Below are positions 15,950 through 24,662 of a DNA stretch of 64,000 bases, in pieces. A model generated the notes under the pieces. The model searched no databases, was not told the origin of the DNA, and saw nothing but the letters and a program-made list of their open reading frames with translations. The first letter of the stretch is position 1. The number at the start of each line of letters is the position of its first letter. The position numbers and the translations under genes were made by a program. Location: positions 62,001 to 126,000 of the forward strand of contig NZ_KB908020.1 of assembly GCF_000382305.1 (NCBI RefSeq), written 5' to 3'. Source of the DNA: Vitreoscilla stercoraria DSM 513 (lineage in GTDB: Bacteria > Pseudomonadota > Gammaproteobacteria > Burkholderiales > Neisseriaceae).

Positions 15950-17722
15950 ATGATTAAATTGACCTTGAGTTTACAGGACGCTCATGCGCATTTGTGGCAT
16001 GTTCGCTGTGAGTGGACGGTATTGCATGACCAAGAGGTGCAAATAATACATTTGGCTGATTGGGTGCCAGGCAGCTATATGATACGTGATTTTTCACGTC
16101 ATATTGTGAGCATGCAAGCTGCTGCCAATAATGTGGCGATTGATTTGTTGCAATTGGATAAGAGTCGTTGGCAATTGGCAGGGCATGCGGGCTATTATTG
16201 CGTGGAATATGAATTGTATGCTTTTGATTTGTCAGTGCGTGCCAGTTATTTGGATGGACAATATGGTTTTGCCGATGGTGCGTGTTGGATGCCATGGTTA
16301 GAGCATCGCCAAGATGAAGCTTATGAAGTCCAAGTGGATTTGGGTATTTGGGGACGTGAACAAGCGTGGGAGATTGCCACTACAATGCGTCCTGTATCTG
16401 AAAATGTGTTTCAGGCCGCTTCTTATTGGGAAGCGATAGACCACCCGATCACCATGGGTTGTTTGCGCACATTTGATTTGAATGTTTTAGGCTTGCCGCA
16501 TCAAGTGGTCATCAGTGGGGCAAGTTTGGCATTTGATGTGGATCGCTTGTTGGCGGATGTAGAGAAAATTTGTGCAGCGCAAATTGAAATGTTTGGTGCT
16601 GCACCGTTTGAGCGTTATATCTTCATGTTGTATGTGGGCGACAAAGTTTATGGCGGTTTGGAGCATCGTTCATCTACTGCGTTGATGGCAGACCGTTGGT
16701 GTTTGCCTAAGCTGGGTGCCAAAGAGCGTTCAGACGAGTATTTGCAATTGTTGGGTTTAATCAGTCATGAATATTTTCATGCGTGGAATGTGAAAGCCAT
16801 CAAGCCCGCTGCATTCGATCCGTATGAATTACATCATGAGCAGCATACAGAACAATTGTGGGCATTTGAAGGCATTACTTCGTATTACGATGATTTGATT
16901 TTGCAACGCTCAGGCGTGATGTCGACCCCACAATACTTAACCCAATTGGCCAAAACCATCACCCGAGTTGAGCAAGGTCAAGGCGTCCTGAAACAATCTT
17001 TGGCTCAATCGAGCATGGATGCGTGGACCAAATATTACAAACAAAACGAAAATTCAGCCAATGCCATCACCAGTTATTACCAAAAAGGCGCTTTGGCGGC
17101 TTTGGTGTTGGATTTGTATTTGCGTCGAGAAACCGATGGTGAATTCAGTTTAGACGATGTCATGCGTGCTTTGTACCGCCGTTATTTACAGGACGGTAAA
17201 GGCATTAGCGAGGCGCAATGGCGACAATTGGTGTGTGATGTGACGGGCGTGAATGTGCAAGATTTGTTACATCGCATCATTGATACCACCGAGGTTTTAC
17301 CGTTGGCGGTTTTATTGAATGAATTTGGTTTGAAGTTGCAACGTGTGGCGCAGCCTGAATCTCAGTCAGCTTGGGTGAAAGCTTTGCCTGCTGTAGCGGC
17401 ACAAGCTGCGACGGCTTTTGGTGCCAAATACAGTATGGATGCCACAGGAATGAAAATCACCAGTGTGGTCAGTGGCGGTAGCGCTGAGCAAGCGGGTTTG
17501 GCGGCTGGCGATGTGGTGATTGCCATGGCCAATTTGCACATCAAGCAATTTGATGTCATTTGGTCTAATTTGGAAGTGGATGACAGCATTGGTGTGCATT
17601 ACTTCCGTCAAGGTGTGTTGTATCAAACACAGCTACATGTTCAGGCCGCTTTGGCAACAACGGTGTTGCTGCATACGGAAGATGAGCAGTTGTTGTCTTA
17701 TTGGTTGCCTCAGTGGCAATGA
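15950..17722 (+). CDS. M61 family metallopeptidase with PDZ domain
   Basis: Glycyl-aminopeptidase-like zinc peptidase. 590 residues, the usual length. The zinc site is H273-E274 and H277 in SHEYFHAWNVKAIKP, with the downstream Glu ligand in AFEGITSYYDD. A PDZ domain occupies about 490-585 (SGGSAEQAGLAAGDVVIAM). No signal peptide, so probably cytoplasmic. GAGAG precedes ATG 15950. The gene carries an unusual number of DUS words: exact at 15971, variants at 16410, 16982 and 17640, partial at 16387 and 17186. The phosphatase-like gene follows after 20 bp. Confidence 0.9.
   Translation: MIKLTLSLQDAHAHLWHVRCEWTVLHDQEVQIIHLADWVPGSYMIRDFSRHIVSMQAAANNVAIDLLQLDKSRWQLAGHAGYYCVEYELYAFDLSVRASYLDGQYGFADGACWMPWLEHRQDEAYEVQVDLGIWGREQAWEIATTMRPVSENVFQAASYWEAIDHPITMGCLRTFDLNVLGLPHQVVISGASLAFDVDRLLADVEKICAAQIEMFGAAPFERYIFMLYVGDKVYGGLEHRSSTALMADRWCLPKLGAKERSDEYLQLLGLISHEYFHAWNVKAIKPAAFDPYELHHEQHTEQLWAFEGITSYYDDLILQRSGVMSTPQYLTQLAKTITRVEQGQGVLKQSLAQSSMDAWTKYYKQNENSANAITSYYQKGALAALVLDLYLRRETDGEFSLDDVMRALYRRYLQDGKGISEAQWRQLVCDVTGVNVQDLLHRIIDTTEVLPLAVLLNEFGLKLQRVAQPESQSAWVKALPAVAAQAATAFGAKYSMDATGMKITSVVSGGSAEQAGLAAGDVVIAMANLHIKQFDVIWSNLEVDDSIGVHYFRQGVLYQTQLHVQAALATTVLLHTEDEQLLSYWLPQWQ
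15971..15982 (-). repeat. DUS copy inside the M61 gene
   Basis: Exact AGCGTCCTGTAA on the minus strand, at codons 8-11. Confidence 0.75.
16410..16420 (-). repeat. DUS variant (AGCGGCCTGAA)
   Basis: G for T at position 5, and no T after CTG. Inside the M61 gene. Confidence 0.5.
16982..16992 (+). repeat. DUS variant (GGCGTCCTGAA)
   Basis: Inside the M61 gene, plus strand. Confidence 0.5.
17640..17650 (-). repeat. DUS variant (AGCGGCCTGAA)
   Basis: Inside the M61 gene near its 3' end. Confidence 0.5.
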
Positions 17723-17742
17723 TTACAAGTGAAGGAATGAAA

Positions 17743-18192
17743 ATGAACTTGGCCTTATTGGTAGAAAATTTATACGTATCCAATCAATTACAATCAGAAG
17801 AAGATGTACAAAAACTGGCTGACGTCGGTGTCAAATACCTGATGTGTAACCGTCCTGATGGCGAAGAAGCCGCACAAGCGAGTTTTGAGCAAGTGACTGC
17901 TTGGGCGCATGCGCACGGCATCGAAACCACGCATTTGCCTGTGGTCATGAATCAAATGAATATGGAAGATGTGAGTCAGTTTGCACAATGGTTTGCGCAA
18001 CATGAAGGTGATGTCAAAGGTGTGTATTGCCGTACTGGTACACGCAGCAGTTTGTTATGGGCTTTGTCACAAGTGGATTTGGGCAAGGTCAATGCCATCG
18101 AAGCCATTACCACAGTGGCGCAATCAGGCCGCAACATCAGTGGTGCAGCGATGATGTTGCAACAATTGGAACCGCATACCAAAGAAGCTTAA
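17743..18192 (+). CDS. DUF442 / TIGR01244-type phosphatase-like protein
   Basis: Belongs to the tyrosine-phosphatase-fold family also found fused to sulfur-metabolism and Blh proteins. 149 residues from ATG 17743; GAAGGA is well spaced for this start, too close for the ATG at 17737. The P-loop is YCRTGTRS with C96 and R101, the expected C-x4-R form for this family, and VSNQLQSEEDVQKLADVGVKYLMCNRPDGEE is the N-terminal signature region. The physiological substrate is not known. Its 3' end overlaps convergent tyrA by 4 bp. Confidence 0.82.
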   Translation: MNLALLVENLYVSNQLQSEEDVQKLADVGVKYLMCNRPDGEEAAQASFEQVTAWAHAHGIETTHLPVVMNQMNMEDVSQFAQWFAQHEGDVKGVYCRTGTRSSLLWALSQVDLGKVNAIEAITTVAQSGRNISGAAMMLQQLEPHTKEA

Positions 18193-19064
18193 TTGGAAGT
18201 TTTAGGCCAAGCTGCGCGCCATTGTTCAGCTTGGTCATAATAGGCATACAGCGCTTGAGCATCACCTTGTTTGATTAAGGTTTTCAGGCGCTGTAATTGC
18301 ATTTGTTGTTCGTCTATTAATTTGAGCAAACTGTCTTGGTTGGCAAAACTGACATCCGTCCAAATGGCAGGATGGCTGGCGGCAATGCGGCTAAAATCTC
18401 GAAAGCCAGAACCAGCATAATCCAATGCTTGCTCCCCCAATTTTTGTCCTACCACGGCGTGCATATAGCTGTATGCAATCAAATGAGGCAAATGGCTGAC
18501 CATGGCCAGAATTTCATCGTGTTCAGAGGGTGACAATTCAGAAACCACAGCACCTGTGGCCTGCCACAATTGCCATATTTTTTGATAGCTGTCGGAGTTT
18601 TGTTGTGTATGCGGACACAAAATCAATTTCTTATTTTCAAACAAACGAAATTGCGCCGCCATGGCACCATGTCGGTCTGAACCTGCAATCGGATGTGTCG
18701 CCACAAAGCGTTCAAAATGTTCGGGCAAAACCCGCGCGATATTGTCGATGGTGGTTTGTTTGGTGCTGCCCACATCAATCAAGGTACAGGTATGATTGAG
18801 CCAAGGTTTTAAGGCTTGTGCAATTTGGGCAACAGTCCCCACAGGCGTGGCCAAGATGATCAAATCCGCTTGCGTGATACGCTCATCCATAATGGTACTG
18901 GCGCTGTGGATGACATGGCGCTCTAATGCGCGCTCAAGATTGGCGGCATCCAAGTCCACACCATGCACATGCCCAATCAATTGTTGGCGTTTTAAGTCCA
19001 AAACCAATGAGCCACCAATCAAACCCACGCCAATCAACACCACGTTTTCAAACAACACAGACAT
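18189..19064 (-). CDS. tyrA: Prephenate (cyclohexadienyl) dehydrogenase
   Basis: NAD(P)-dependent oxidative decarboxylation of prephenate or arogenate on the way to tyrosine. 291 residues. Rossmann motif VVLIGVGLIGGSLVLDL at the N-terminus, and the substrate loop THPIAGSDRHG with its catalytic His. No chorismate mutase or ACT domain. Start ATG 19064 sits directly behind a DUS variant, with AAGAGG as the ribosome site just before it. Last gene of a minus-strand run with the exonuclease, hydrolase and HMA-like genes. Confidence 0.93.
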   Translation of the reverse strand: MSVLFENVVLIGVGLIGGSLVLDLKRQQLIGHVHGVDLDAANLERALERHVIHSASTIMDERITQADLIILATPVGTVAQIAQALKPWLNHTCTLIDVGSTKQTTIDNIARVLPEHFERFVATHPIAGSDRHGAMAAQFRLFENKKLILCPHTQQNSDSYQKIWQLWQATGAVVSELSPSEHDEILAMVSHLPHLIAYSYMHAVVGQKLGEQALDYAGSGFRDFSRIAASHPAIWTDVSFANQDSLLKLIDEQQMQLQRLKTLIKQGDAQALYAYYDQAEQWRAAWPKTSN

Positions 19065-19076
19065 TTACAGGCCGCC
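19065..19076 (-). repeat. DUS variant immediately 5' of tyrA
   Basis: TTACAGGCCGCC on the plus strand (GGCGGCCTGTAA on the minus strand), ending at the base before the tyrA ATG. Confidence 0.55.
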
Positions 19077-19078
19077 TC

Positions 19079-19873
19079 TTAATGCTGTTGCCACAATTGG
19101 CAAAATTGTTGCCAATGTTCATGTGGATGGGCGTGTAAGTAGTTGTATAAGCGTTCTATTTCGGCTTGGTAAGTGGGTTTTTGCAATGCGCCGCGCAATA
19201 ATTGAAAGCGCAAGAACATCAAATAAGTATTGGCAGCATCGGTTTCGCAATAATCGCGAATTTCTTGAATGCGACCTTCTTGGTAAGCTGGCCACACTTG
19301 AGAGCCATCCATACCCATTTTGCCAGGAAAGCCACACAGCTTGGCCATTTGGTCTAATGGTGCGTTGGCGCGGCCATTGTACAAAGCCAAAACGTCCATC
19401 AAGTCGCAATGGCGCATTTGGTAGCGGCTGATGTAATTATTCCATTTGAAATCGCGGCTATCGGCAAAATCACCTTCGCCCAGATCCCAATAACGGGCGG
19501 CACTGATGCCATGAATCATGCTGCGATAATGTAAGACAGGTAAGTCAAAACCACTGCCATTCCAGCTGACCAATTGCGGTGTATAGCGCTCAATCAAACC
19601 AAAAAATTTGATTAAGATAGAAGCTTCTGAGTCGCCGACTTCACCTATGGTACTGACATGGATTTTGTCATCGCTCCAACGCAGACAACATGAAATCGCC
19701 ACCACTTTGTGCAAGTGTAACGGTAAAAAATCGCTGCCATTTTGGGCGCGGCGTTGTTGCAACGCGTATTCCACTACATCGGCATCGCTGATGTCTTTGG
19801 GGAAATCGTTCAATACACGAATGGCGTGGGCATCGGGAATGGTTTCAATGTCAAAGGCAAGAATCGGTGTCAT
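19079..19873 (-). CDS. Predicted 3'-5' exonuclease, PolB-like (COG3298)
   Basis: DnaQ-superfamily exonuclease related to the proofreading domain of family B polymerases. 264 residues. Exo I is FDIETIPD (D8, E10), Exo II is SWNGSGFDLPVLHYR, and Exo III is in YCETDAANTYL. All acidic ligands are present, so it should be active. Role (repair or RNA processing) is not established for the family. The stop lies 14 bp before the tyrA start. A DUS copy stands in the spacer to the next upstream gene. Confidence 0.85.
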   Translation of the reverse strand: MTPILAFDIETIPDAHAIRVLNDFPKDISDADVVEYALQQRRAQNGSDFLPLHLHKVVAISCCLRWSDDKIHVSTIGEVGDSEASILIKFFGLIERYTPQLVSWNGSGFDLPVLHYRSMIHGISAARYWDLGEGDFADSRDFKWNNYISRYQMRHCDLMDVLALYNGRANAPLDQMAKLCGFPGKMGMDGSQVWPAYQEGRIQEIRDYCETDAANTYLMFLRFQLLRGALQKPTYQAEIERLYNYLHAHPHEHWQQFCQLWQQH

Positions 19874-19892
19874 GGCGAGGCTCTTTTGTGGC

Positions 19893-19904
19893 TTACAGGA
19901 CGCT
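19893..19904 (-). repeat. Single DUS copy upstream of the exonuclease gene
   Basis: Exact AGCGTCCTGTAA on the minus strand, unpaired, in a 43-bp spacer. Confidence 0.7.
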
Positions 19905-19916
19905 TATTGTACCGAT

Positions 19917-20822
19917 TTATGTATCTAATTGGCGTAAAAATTCATGCAAAGTGTGGGCGAATGCTTGCGGAGCTTCCCATTGCAGCATGTGACCGCAGCC
20001 GTGTAAGGTGATGCTGGCGTATAAATTGGGCAATAAAGCTTGGCGTTGTGCTAAAACATTTTGCACTTGTTTTAAATAATGGTTGTGCGTGAGCGCTTCG
20101 CCTTGTAACCACAAAACTGGCATGGATAAGTGTGGCCACAAGGTTTTCAATCGATGCCAATCGTAAGGATGGGCTTGTGGCAAATCGTGCTTGGGGTCAG
20201 CATGGTAATACCATGCGTTATTTTGGTATTTGGTTAACGCTTGTGCCATAAAATGGGCGTATTCGATATTCATGGCAGGATTGCGTTTTTGCAATTTGAG
20301 GACCAAAGTGTCTAAATTGTGAATGGGTTTGGGTGTTTTAGCGCAAGGTTCACTGACAAAGCGTTGCATGCGCTGGCGAATGTCGGTGGCGTCGTTTAAA
20401 ACAGGCATGCCAAAGCCTTCTGCCATGGTTAAAGAGTGGATCCGTTCAGGAAACAAACTGGCGTAATGGGTGGCGAGCATGCTGCCCATGCTGTGACCTA
20501 TCAGGTGGAGCGGTGCTGTGGGGCTGATGTGGTTTAAAACCGCATGCAAGTCTTGCAACATGACCATGCGTTCATAATAACCATGAGCTTGCCAATCAGA
20601 GCCGCCAAAGCCACGCCAATTGAGTGCATAAATGTCGTAAGTTTCAGGCAACGCATCAATGACTTGCTGAAAACTTAACGCACAATCCATCCAACCGTGT
20701 AAAAACAATAGTTTTGGCCGCGAAAGTCGCGGCCAATGTTGTATTTTGAGGTTCAAGCCATTGCAATAAAAGTCAATATTTTGTGCGATATTGGCAGCTT
20801 GGTATGTCTGAATGGATGTCAT
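19917..20822 (-). CDS. Alpha/beta hydrolase
   Basis: Cytosolic alpha/beta-fold hydrolase of unknown substrate. 301 residues. Oxyanion segment FLHGWMDCALSF, nucleophile elbow IGHSMGSML with S111, and catalytic H278 in GCGHMLQW; the acid is probably in the strand after LPVLWLQGEAL. Its ATG overlaps the stop of the HMA-like gene (TAATG), so translation is coupled. No signal peptide. Confidence 0.85.
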   Translation of the reverse strand: MTSIQTYQAANIAQNIDFYCNGLNLKIQHWPRLSRPKLLFLHGWMDCALSFQQVIDALPETYDIYALNWRGFGGSDWQAHGYYERMVMLQDLHAVLNHISPTAPLHLIGHSMGSMLATHYASLFPERIHSLTMAEGFGMPVLNDATDIRQRMQRFVSEPCAKTPKPIHNLDTLVLKLQKRNPAMNIEYAHFMAQALTKYQNNAWYYHADPKHDLPQAHPYDWHRLKTLWPHLSMPVLWLQGEALTHNHYLKQVQNVLAQRQALLPNLYASITLHGCGHMLQWEAPQAFAHTLHEFLRQLDT

Positions 20823-21025
20823 TATACAGCAGGATACCCAGCTGCTTTTAAAGCAGTTTTGAAGTCTTCTACATTGAAGTCATCACTGTGGGTTACCACG
20901 ACAGTGCCATCGTCTAGTTTGACATTGACAAAGCGCGCTCCTGCCACGGCTTCACCTGCGGTTACAATTTTATCTACATCAGCTTGAGATGATACACCGC
21001 TAGCTGTTAAACGAGTTTGAGCCAT
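20822..21025 (-). CDS. HMA-fold small protein lacking the metal-binding cysteines
   Basis: 67 residues with the length and pattern of a heavy-metal-associated (CopZ-like) domain: VNVKLDDGTVVVTHSDDFNV in the strand positions and LKAAGYPA at the C-terminus. Where CopZ has M-T-C-x-x-C, this protein reads V-S-S-Q-A-D, and it has no cysteine at all, so it cannot bind copper in the usual way. A strong GGAGGC site lies 5 bp from ATG 21025. Coupled to the alpha/beta hydrolase and divergent from dsbC. Fold assignment by pattern only; function unknown. Confidence 0.7.
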   Translation of the reverse strand: MAQTRLTASGVSSQADVDKIVTAGEAVAGARFVNVKLDDGTVVVTHSDDFNVEDFKTALKAAGYPAV

Positions 21026-21216
21026 AAAGCCTCCGTATACTGGATGTTGATTTTAAGGAAGAACCACTTTAAATCATGAATGTGTTACGATGCGGATGGA
21101 AAAATTAATCAAATGTATTGAGCGTTCAATCATGCAAGCTAGAATGCAGTTAGGCATATTTTGTATCAATACTGCCAATATTTGTATGATTTAGCAATCT
21201 ATTTTAAGAGAAAACT

Positions 21217-22017
21217 ATGCGAATAAAATTCCTCACGGCGATGGTGTTGATTGGTTTGTTGGGAGCCTGTGAATCGAAAGTCAATACCGACGGCAGTAAG
21301 ACAACGGTTTCCGAAACTAAGTCAAATAATCAAAACATAAGTTCCGCAGATGAATCAGTTCAAAAAGACATACAGGCCGCTTTGAAAAAAGCTTATCCTA
21401 ATGAAGATGTCAAAGTCGAAAGTGTGTCGAAGACACCGATTGCCAATTTGTATGAAGTCGTGGTGTTTCCTAAGCAAGTGATTTATGTCGATGCCAAAGG
21501 CGAATACATGTTGTTGGGTAATTTGATGGACATGAAAAATCAGGTGAACTTGACCGAAGAGCGTTTGAGTGATTTGAATCGTGTGGATTATCAAACATTG
21601 CCATTTGAATCAGCCATCAAAGAAGTGCGCGGTAATGGTCAATACCATGTGGCGGTGTTCAGTGATTTGGACTGCCCATTTTGTAAGCGTTTAGAGCAAG
21701 AAATTGAGAAAATGACGGATGTCACCATCCATACTTTCTTAATGCCGATTGACTCTTTGCACCCGCAAGCGAGAGCGGCATCCAAACAGCTGTGGTGTCA
21801 GCCCGATCGCACTGCTGCATGGACCAATTGGATGCGCAAAGGTACACCTATTCCAGCTGTAGCTGAATGCCCAAACCCTGTTGATGATTTGGTGGCTTTG
21901 AGCGAGAAACTAGGCTTTAATGGTACCCCAACAATTGTGTATCCAAATGGCAAAGTGCAATCGGGTTTTTTACCTAAAGAAGCATTTGAACAAGCTTTGC
22001 GTGACAATCAAAAGTAA
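21217..22017 (+). CDS. dsbC: Disulfide isomerase DsbC, lipoprotein form
   Basis: Periplasmic thiol:disulfide isomerase. 266 residues. The signal peptide ends in LLGAC with C18 as lipid-attachment Cys, so it is membrane-anchored rather than soluble as in E. coli. A polar, Ser/Asn/Lys-rich linker (about 19-45) precedes the dimerisation domain. The thioredoxin active site is C153-P-F-C156 (DLDCPFCKRLEQE), and the second structural disulfide pair is in LWCQPDR and AVAECPN. The cis-Pro segment is GTPTIVYPNG. A DUS variant at 21371 lies in the coding region. Confidence 0.93.
   Translation: MRIKFLTAMVLIGLLGACESKVNTDGSKTTVSETKSNNQNISSADESVQKDIQAALKKAYPNEDVKVESVSKTPIANLYEVVVFPKQVIYVDAKGEYMLLGNLMDMKNQVNLTEERLSDLNRVDYQTLPFESAIKEVRGNGQYHVAVFSDLDCPFCKRLEQEIEKMTDVTIHTFLMPIDSLHPQARAASKQLWCQPDRTAAWTNWMRKGTPIPAVAECPNPVDDLVALSEKLGFNGTPTIVYPNGKVQSGFLPKEAFEQALRDNQK
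21371..21381 (-). repeat. DUS variant (AGCGGCCTGTA) in dsbC
   Basis: TACAGGCCGCT read in the coding direction. Confidence 0.5.
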
Positions 22018-22111
22018 ACGGGTAATTGTTCTATTTAATCTGCTGCAAATTGAGATTAACTGTGTTATTAATAGAGTTTGATTGCAGTATTCTTAATTTA
22101 AGGAAAATAGA

Positions 22112-22375
22112 ATGAGTGATTTGAACCAACAATTTGAACAAGCCCAAAAAGACGTGGTGAGCTTGGCTGAGCGTCCTGAAAACTCTGTTTTGTTGAAATT
22201 ATATGCTTATTACAAACAAGCTGTTGATGGCGATGTGAGTGGTGACAAACCAGGTATGTTTGATTTGGTGGCTAAGAAAAAATATGCTGCTTGGGAAGAG
22301 TTAAAAGGCACGTCTTCTGATGAGGCTAAACAATTGTACATCGCTGAAGTAGAGCGTTTGTTAAACGAAGAATAA
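22112..22375 (+). CDS. Acyl-CoA-binding protein
   Basis: Small cytosolic carrier of medium and long acyl-CoA esters. 87 residues, the ACBP norm. Family motifs LLKLYAYYKQAVDGD, KPGMFDLVAKKKYAAWEELKG and AKQLYIAEVERLL with the conserved Tyr/Lys acyl-CoA ligands. AAGGA ribosome site. One DUS variant lies in the gene (22170-22180) and one just after the stop (22376-22386). Confidence 0.93.
   Translation: MSDLNQQFEQAQKDVVSLAERPENSVLLKLYAYYKQAVDGDVSGDKPGMFDLVAKKKYAAWEELKGTSSDEAKQLYIAEVERLLNEE
22170..22180 (+). repeat. DUS variant (AGCGTCCTGAA) in ACBP gene
   Basis: Coding; encodes ERPEN. Confidence 0.5.
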
Positions 22376-22386
22376 AGCGTCCTGAA
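22376..22386 (+). repeat. DUS variant (AGCGTCCTGAA) directly after ACBP stop
   Basis: Unpaired copy beginning at the base after the stop codon. Confidence 0.5.
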
Positions 22387-22390
22387 TGTA

Positions 22391-22424
22391 AAACAGCTTG
22401 GAAATCATCCAAGCTGTTTTTTTA
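22391..22424 (+). terminator. Terminator after the ACBP gene
   Basis: AACAGCTTGG pairs with CCAAGCTGTT around a 7-nt loop, followed by a T run. Not DUS-based. Confidence 0.8.
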
Positions 22425-22443
22425 TGTGCATATGCGTGGCCTG

Positions 22444-23880
22444 TTAAGTATTTTCCACTGTGTTGTTGTGGTTTTTTAGGGTGATGGCTTTGCTTAAACG
22501 GCTGGTTTTAACTTTTTGCAAAGGCAATTGAAATTTCACTTGCAAACCTTGAGGCACCACATTTTTAGCGCTGATTTCGCCTTGATGTTGTTCTACCACG
22601 TGTTTGGCAATAGCCAAACCCAAGCCTGTACCATTGCTGGTGCCGCTGCTGTCTGCGCGGTAAAAAGCGGTGAAAATATGCGGCAATTGCGCCTCATCGA
22701 CACCATTGCCATTGTCTGTAATCAAAACCGTCAATTCTTGTTTGCCCAATTGGCAATTGATGGTAATGACACTGCCAGTTGGGCTATATTTGATGGCATT
22801 GCGCAAAACATTGTCAAAAGCTTGGTATAAATAACCTTCATTAGCTTTGATAATGACATTATCGTTGCAAGGATTTAATTGTAATAATTGCTGTTTTTCT
22901 TCGGCCAATGGGATGGAGTCATTGATTAAATTTTCAATGAATTCATTGAAGCTCAAATCATCGTATTGAATCTGTGTGGTTTTGTTTTCAAGGCGGGCAA
23001 GCGTTAATAACTCACCTACCAAATTGTTCATACGCAGTAATTCATTGTCTAATTTGCCTAAGTGCTTGTCTAGTTTGGCAGGTTGTTGCTGAATCAAGCC
23101 TAATATGGCTTGCATGCGAGCCAAAGGCGAGCGCATTTCATGTGAAACATGGTGAAGCAAATGGCGTTCTTTTTCGACCAAGCGTTGTAATTCAACTGCC
23201 ATATCATCAAAATCAATGGCCAAATCAGCCAATTCATCTTGGCGTTTGCCCATATGGGGTCGAATGCGTGTGTCCAAATCACCACCTGCCAAAGAATGGA
23301 AGCCTGTTTGTAAAATTCGGATGGGTTTGGAAATGTAATTGGCCAAGATATAAGCAGCCGCAAGGCCTGCCAGTAAAATCAAGGTGACGGCAATCAGTTC
23401 ATGCCAAATTGGCGCAAGCGGTAAGCCGGGAATCAGCGGTGGTCTTGGTAAGACAGTAGGGATGGTTTGCTGCCAATTTTCGATGAAAAAATAATATTCT
23501 TGCCCCCATGCATCGGTCGCAATACCTACTAAGGGCGATTGGCGTTTGTCTGCAATAAATTGCATGACATGTTGTAACTCTTCGGCATTGACAGGACGGC
23601 CTAAAATGTCTTTATGGTCGTCCCCACGCACCACCAACAAGCTGCTGATGGCACTCATGTGTTGCCAATCTTTGAGTAAGCTAATGAGTTCATCCTCGCC
23701 GCGTTTGCTGAAAATATCCACGCTTGTATTAATCATGGATGCTTGAAAATTTCGTTGTTGGCGAAATTGCACATCAGCCACAGTGGTTTGTACTACCCAA
23801 AATGAAAATGTGGCAATGACAATCGAGGCAACAATAACCAAACAAAAAATGGAAAAAATTTTCAGAAACAGGCGATTCAT
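22444..23880 (-). CDS. cpxA: CpxA-like sensor histidine kinase
   Basis: Envelope-stress sensor kinase. 478 residues: TM1 about 7-30, periplasmic sensor about 31-157, TM2 about 160-182, HAMP after ISKPIRIL, HisKA with H247 in HHVSHEMRSPLARM, and an ATPase domain with NAIKYSP (N box), DNGNGV (G1) and GTGLGLAIAKHVVEQH (G2). The response regulator lies 17 bp upstream. CpxA by domain layout and by its partner; the sensed signal is unknown. Confidence 0.85.
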   Translation of the reverse strand: MNRLFLKIFSIFCLVIVASIVIATFSFWVVQTTVADVQFRQQRNFQASMINTSVDIFSKRGEDELISLLKDWQHMSAISSLLVVRGDDHKDILGRPVNAEELQHVMQFIADKRQSPLVGIATDAWGQEYYFFIENWQQTIPTVLPRPPLIPGLPLAPIWHELIAVTLILLAGLAAAYILANYISKPIRILQTGFHSLAGGDLDTRIRPHMGKRQDELADLAIDFDDMAVELQRLVEKERHLLHHVSHEMRSPLARMQAILGLIQQQPAKLDKHLGKLDNELLRMNNLVGELLTLARLENKTTQIQYDDLSFNEFIENLINDSIPLAEEKQQLLQLNPCNDNVIIKANEGYLYQAFDNVLRNAIKYSPTGSVITINCQLGKQELTVLITDNGNGVDEAQLPHIFTAFYRADSSGTSNGTGLGLAIAKHVVEQHQGEISAKNVVPQGLQVKFQLPLQKVKTSRLSKAITLKNHNNTVENT

Positions 23881-23897
23881 ATGAATTTAAGGCTTAC

Positions 23898-24575
23898 TCA
23901 GTTGCGCACAAACAAATAGCCCAAACCGCGTACGGTTTGAATCAAGCTGGCATCACCCAATTTTTGGCGAATGCTAGAAATGTGTACGTCAATACTGCGG
24001 TCAAACTTCGCCAATTTGCGATCCAAAGCTTCTTGTGACAAGGTTTCTTTACTCACCACTTGACCTGCATGGCGCATCAATACTTCTAATAAATTGAATT
24101 CGGTGCTGGTTAGCTCTAATGATTGATCATCTTTGGTGGCTTGGCGTTTTGATGGTACCAATTTGACATTGCTCACAAACAAAGTGTCTGAGTTAGGTGT
24201 CTTGTTTTGTTGGCTTTCGGTACGGCGCAAGATGGCATAAATACGTGCCAATAATTCGCGAGGCATACAAGGTTTAGGCACATAATCGTCTGCACCCATT
24301 TCTAAACCAATAATGCGGTCAATGTCATCGCCTTTAGCGGTAAGCATGATGACAGGGATGTTGCTTTGTTGGCGAATCGCTTTCAAAGCATCCAATCCAT
24401 TCATAATGGGCATCATTGAGTCCAGTACCACAACATCGTATTGGCCAGACAAAGCTGCATCGCGACCAGCTTGTCCATCATGCTCTATGCCGATTTCCAA
24501 ACCTTCTGCACTTAAATAATCGCTTAACAATTCTGTTAATTCTGTATCGTCATCAACCAATAAAATACGGCTCAT
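23898..24575 (-). CDS. cpxR: CpxR-like OmpR-family response regulator
   Basis: 225 residues from ATG 24575 (MSRILLVDDDTEL). A longer opening would start in the TA-repeat leader and is rejected; GGGAGA is correctly spaced for 24575. Receiver with acidic D8-D10 pocket, phosphoacceptor D52 (VVLDSMMP), T in MLTAKGDD and K in YVPKPC. C-terminal winged helix with SSIRQKLGDASLIQTVRGLGYLF. Upstream lie an (AT)6 tract and a Cpx-box-like site, suggesting autoregulation. Confidence 0.88.
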   Translation of the reverse strand: MSRILLVDDDTELTELLSDYLSAEGLEIGIEHDGQAGRDAALSGQYDVVVLDSMMPIMNGLDALKAIRQQSNIPVIMLTAKGDDIDRIIGLEMGADDYVPKPCMPRELLARIYAILRRTESQQNKTPNSDTLFVSNVKLVPSKRQATKDDQSLELTSTEFNLLEVLMRHAGQVVSKETLSQEALDRKLAKFDRSIDVHISSIRQKLGDASLIQTVRGLGYLFVRN

Positions 24576-24587
24576 GATAGTCTCCCA

Positions 24588-24599
24588 ATATATATATAT
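24588..24599. repeat. (AT)6 dinucleotide tract in the cpxR leader
   Basis: Twelve alternating A/T bases immediately upstream of the cpxR ribosome site. Copy-number change could alter expression. Confidence 0.6.
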
Positions 24600-24638
24600 G
24601 GCTTTATTCTGCCTTTGATTGTTAACAAAAGCCATGCT

Positions 24639-24653
24639 TTAACTGACTTTTAC
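24639..24653 (-). promoter_or_regulatory. Candidate CpxR box upstream of cpxR
   Basis: On the minus strand GTAAA-N5-GTTAA, nine of ten bases of the E. coli Cpx consensus GTAAA-N5-GTAAA, about 65 bp before the cpxR ATG. Confidence 0.45.
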
Positions 24654-24662
24654 TCAAAATTC

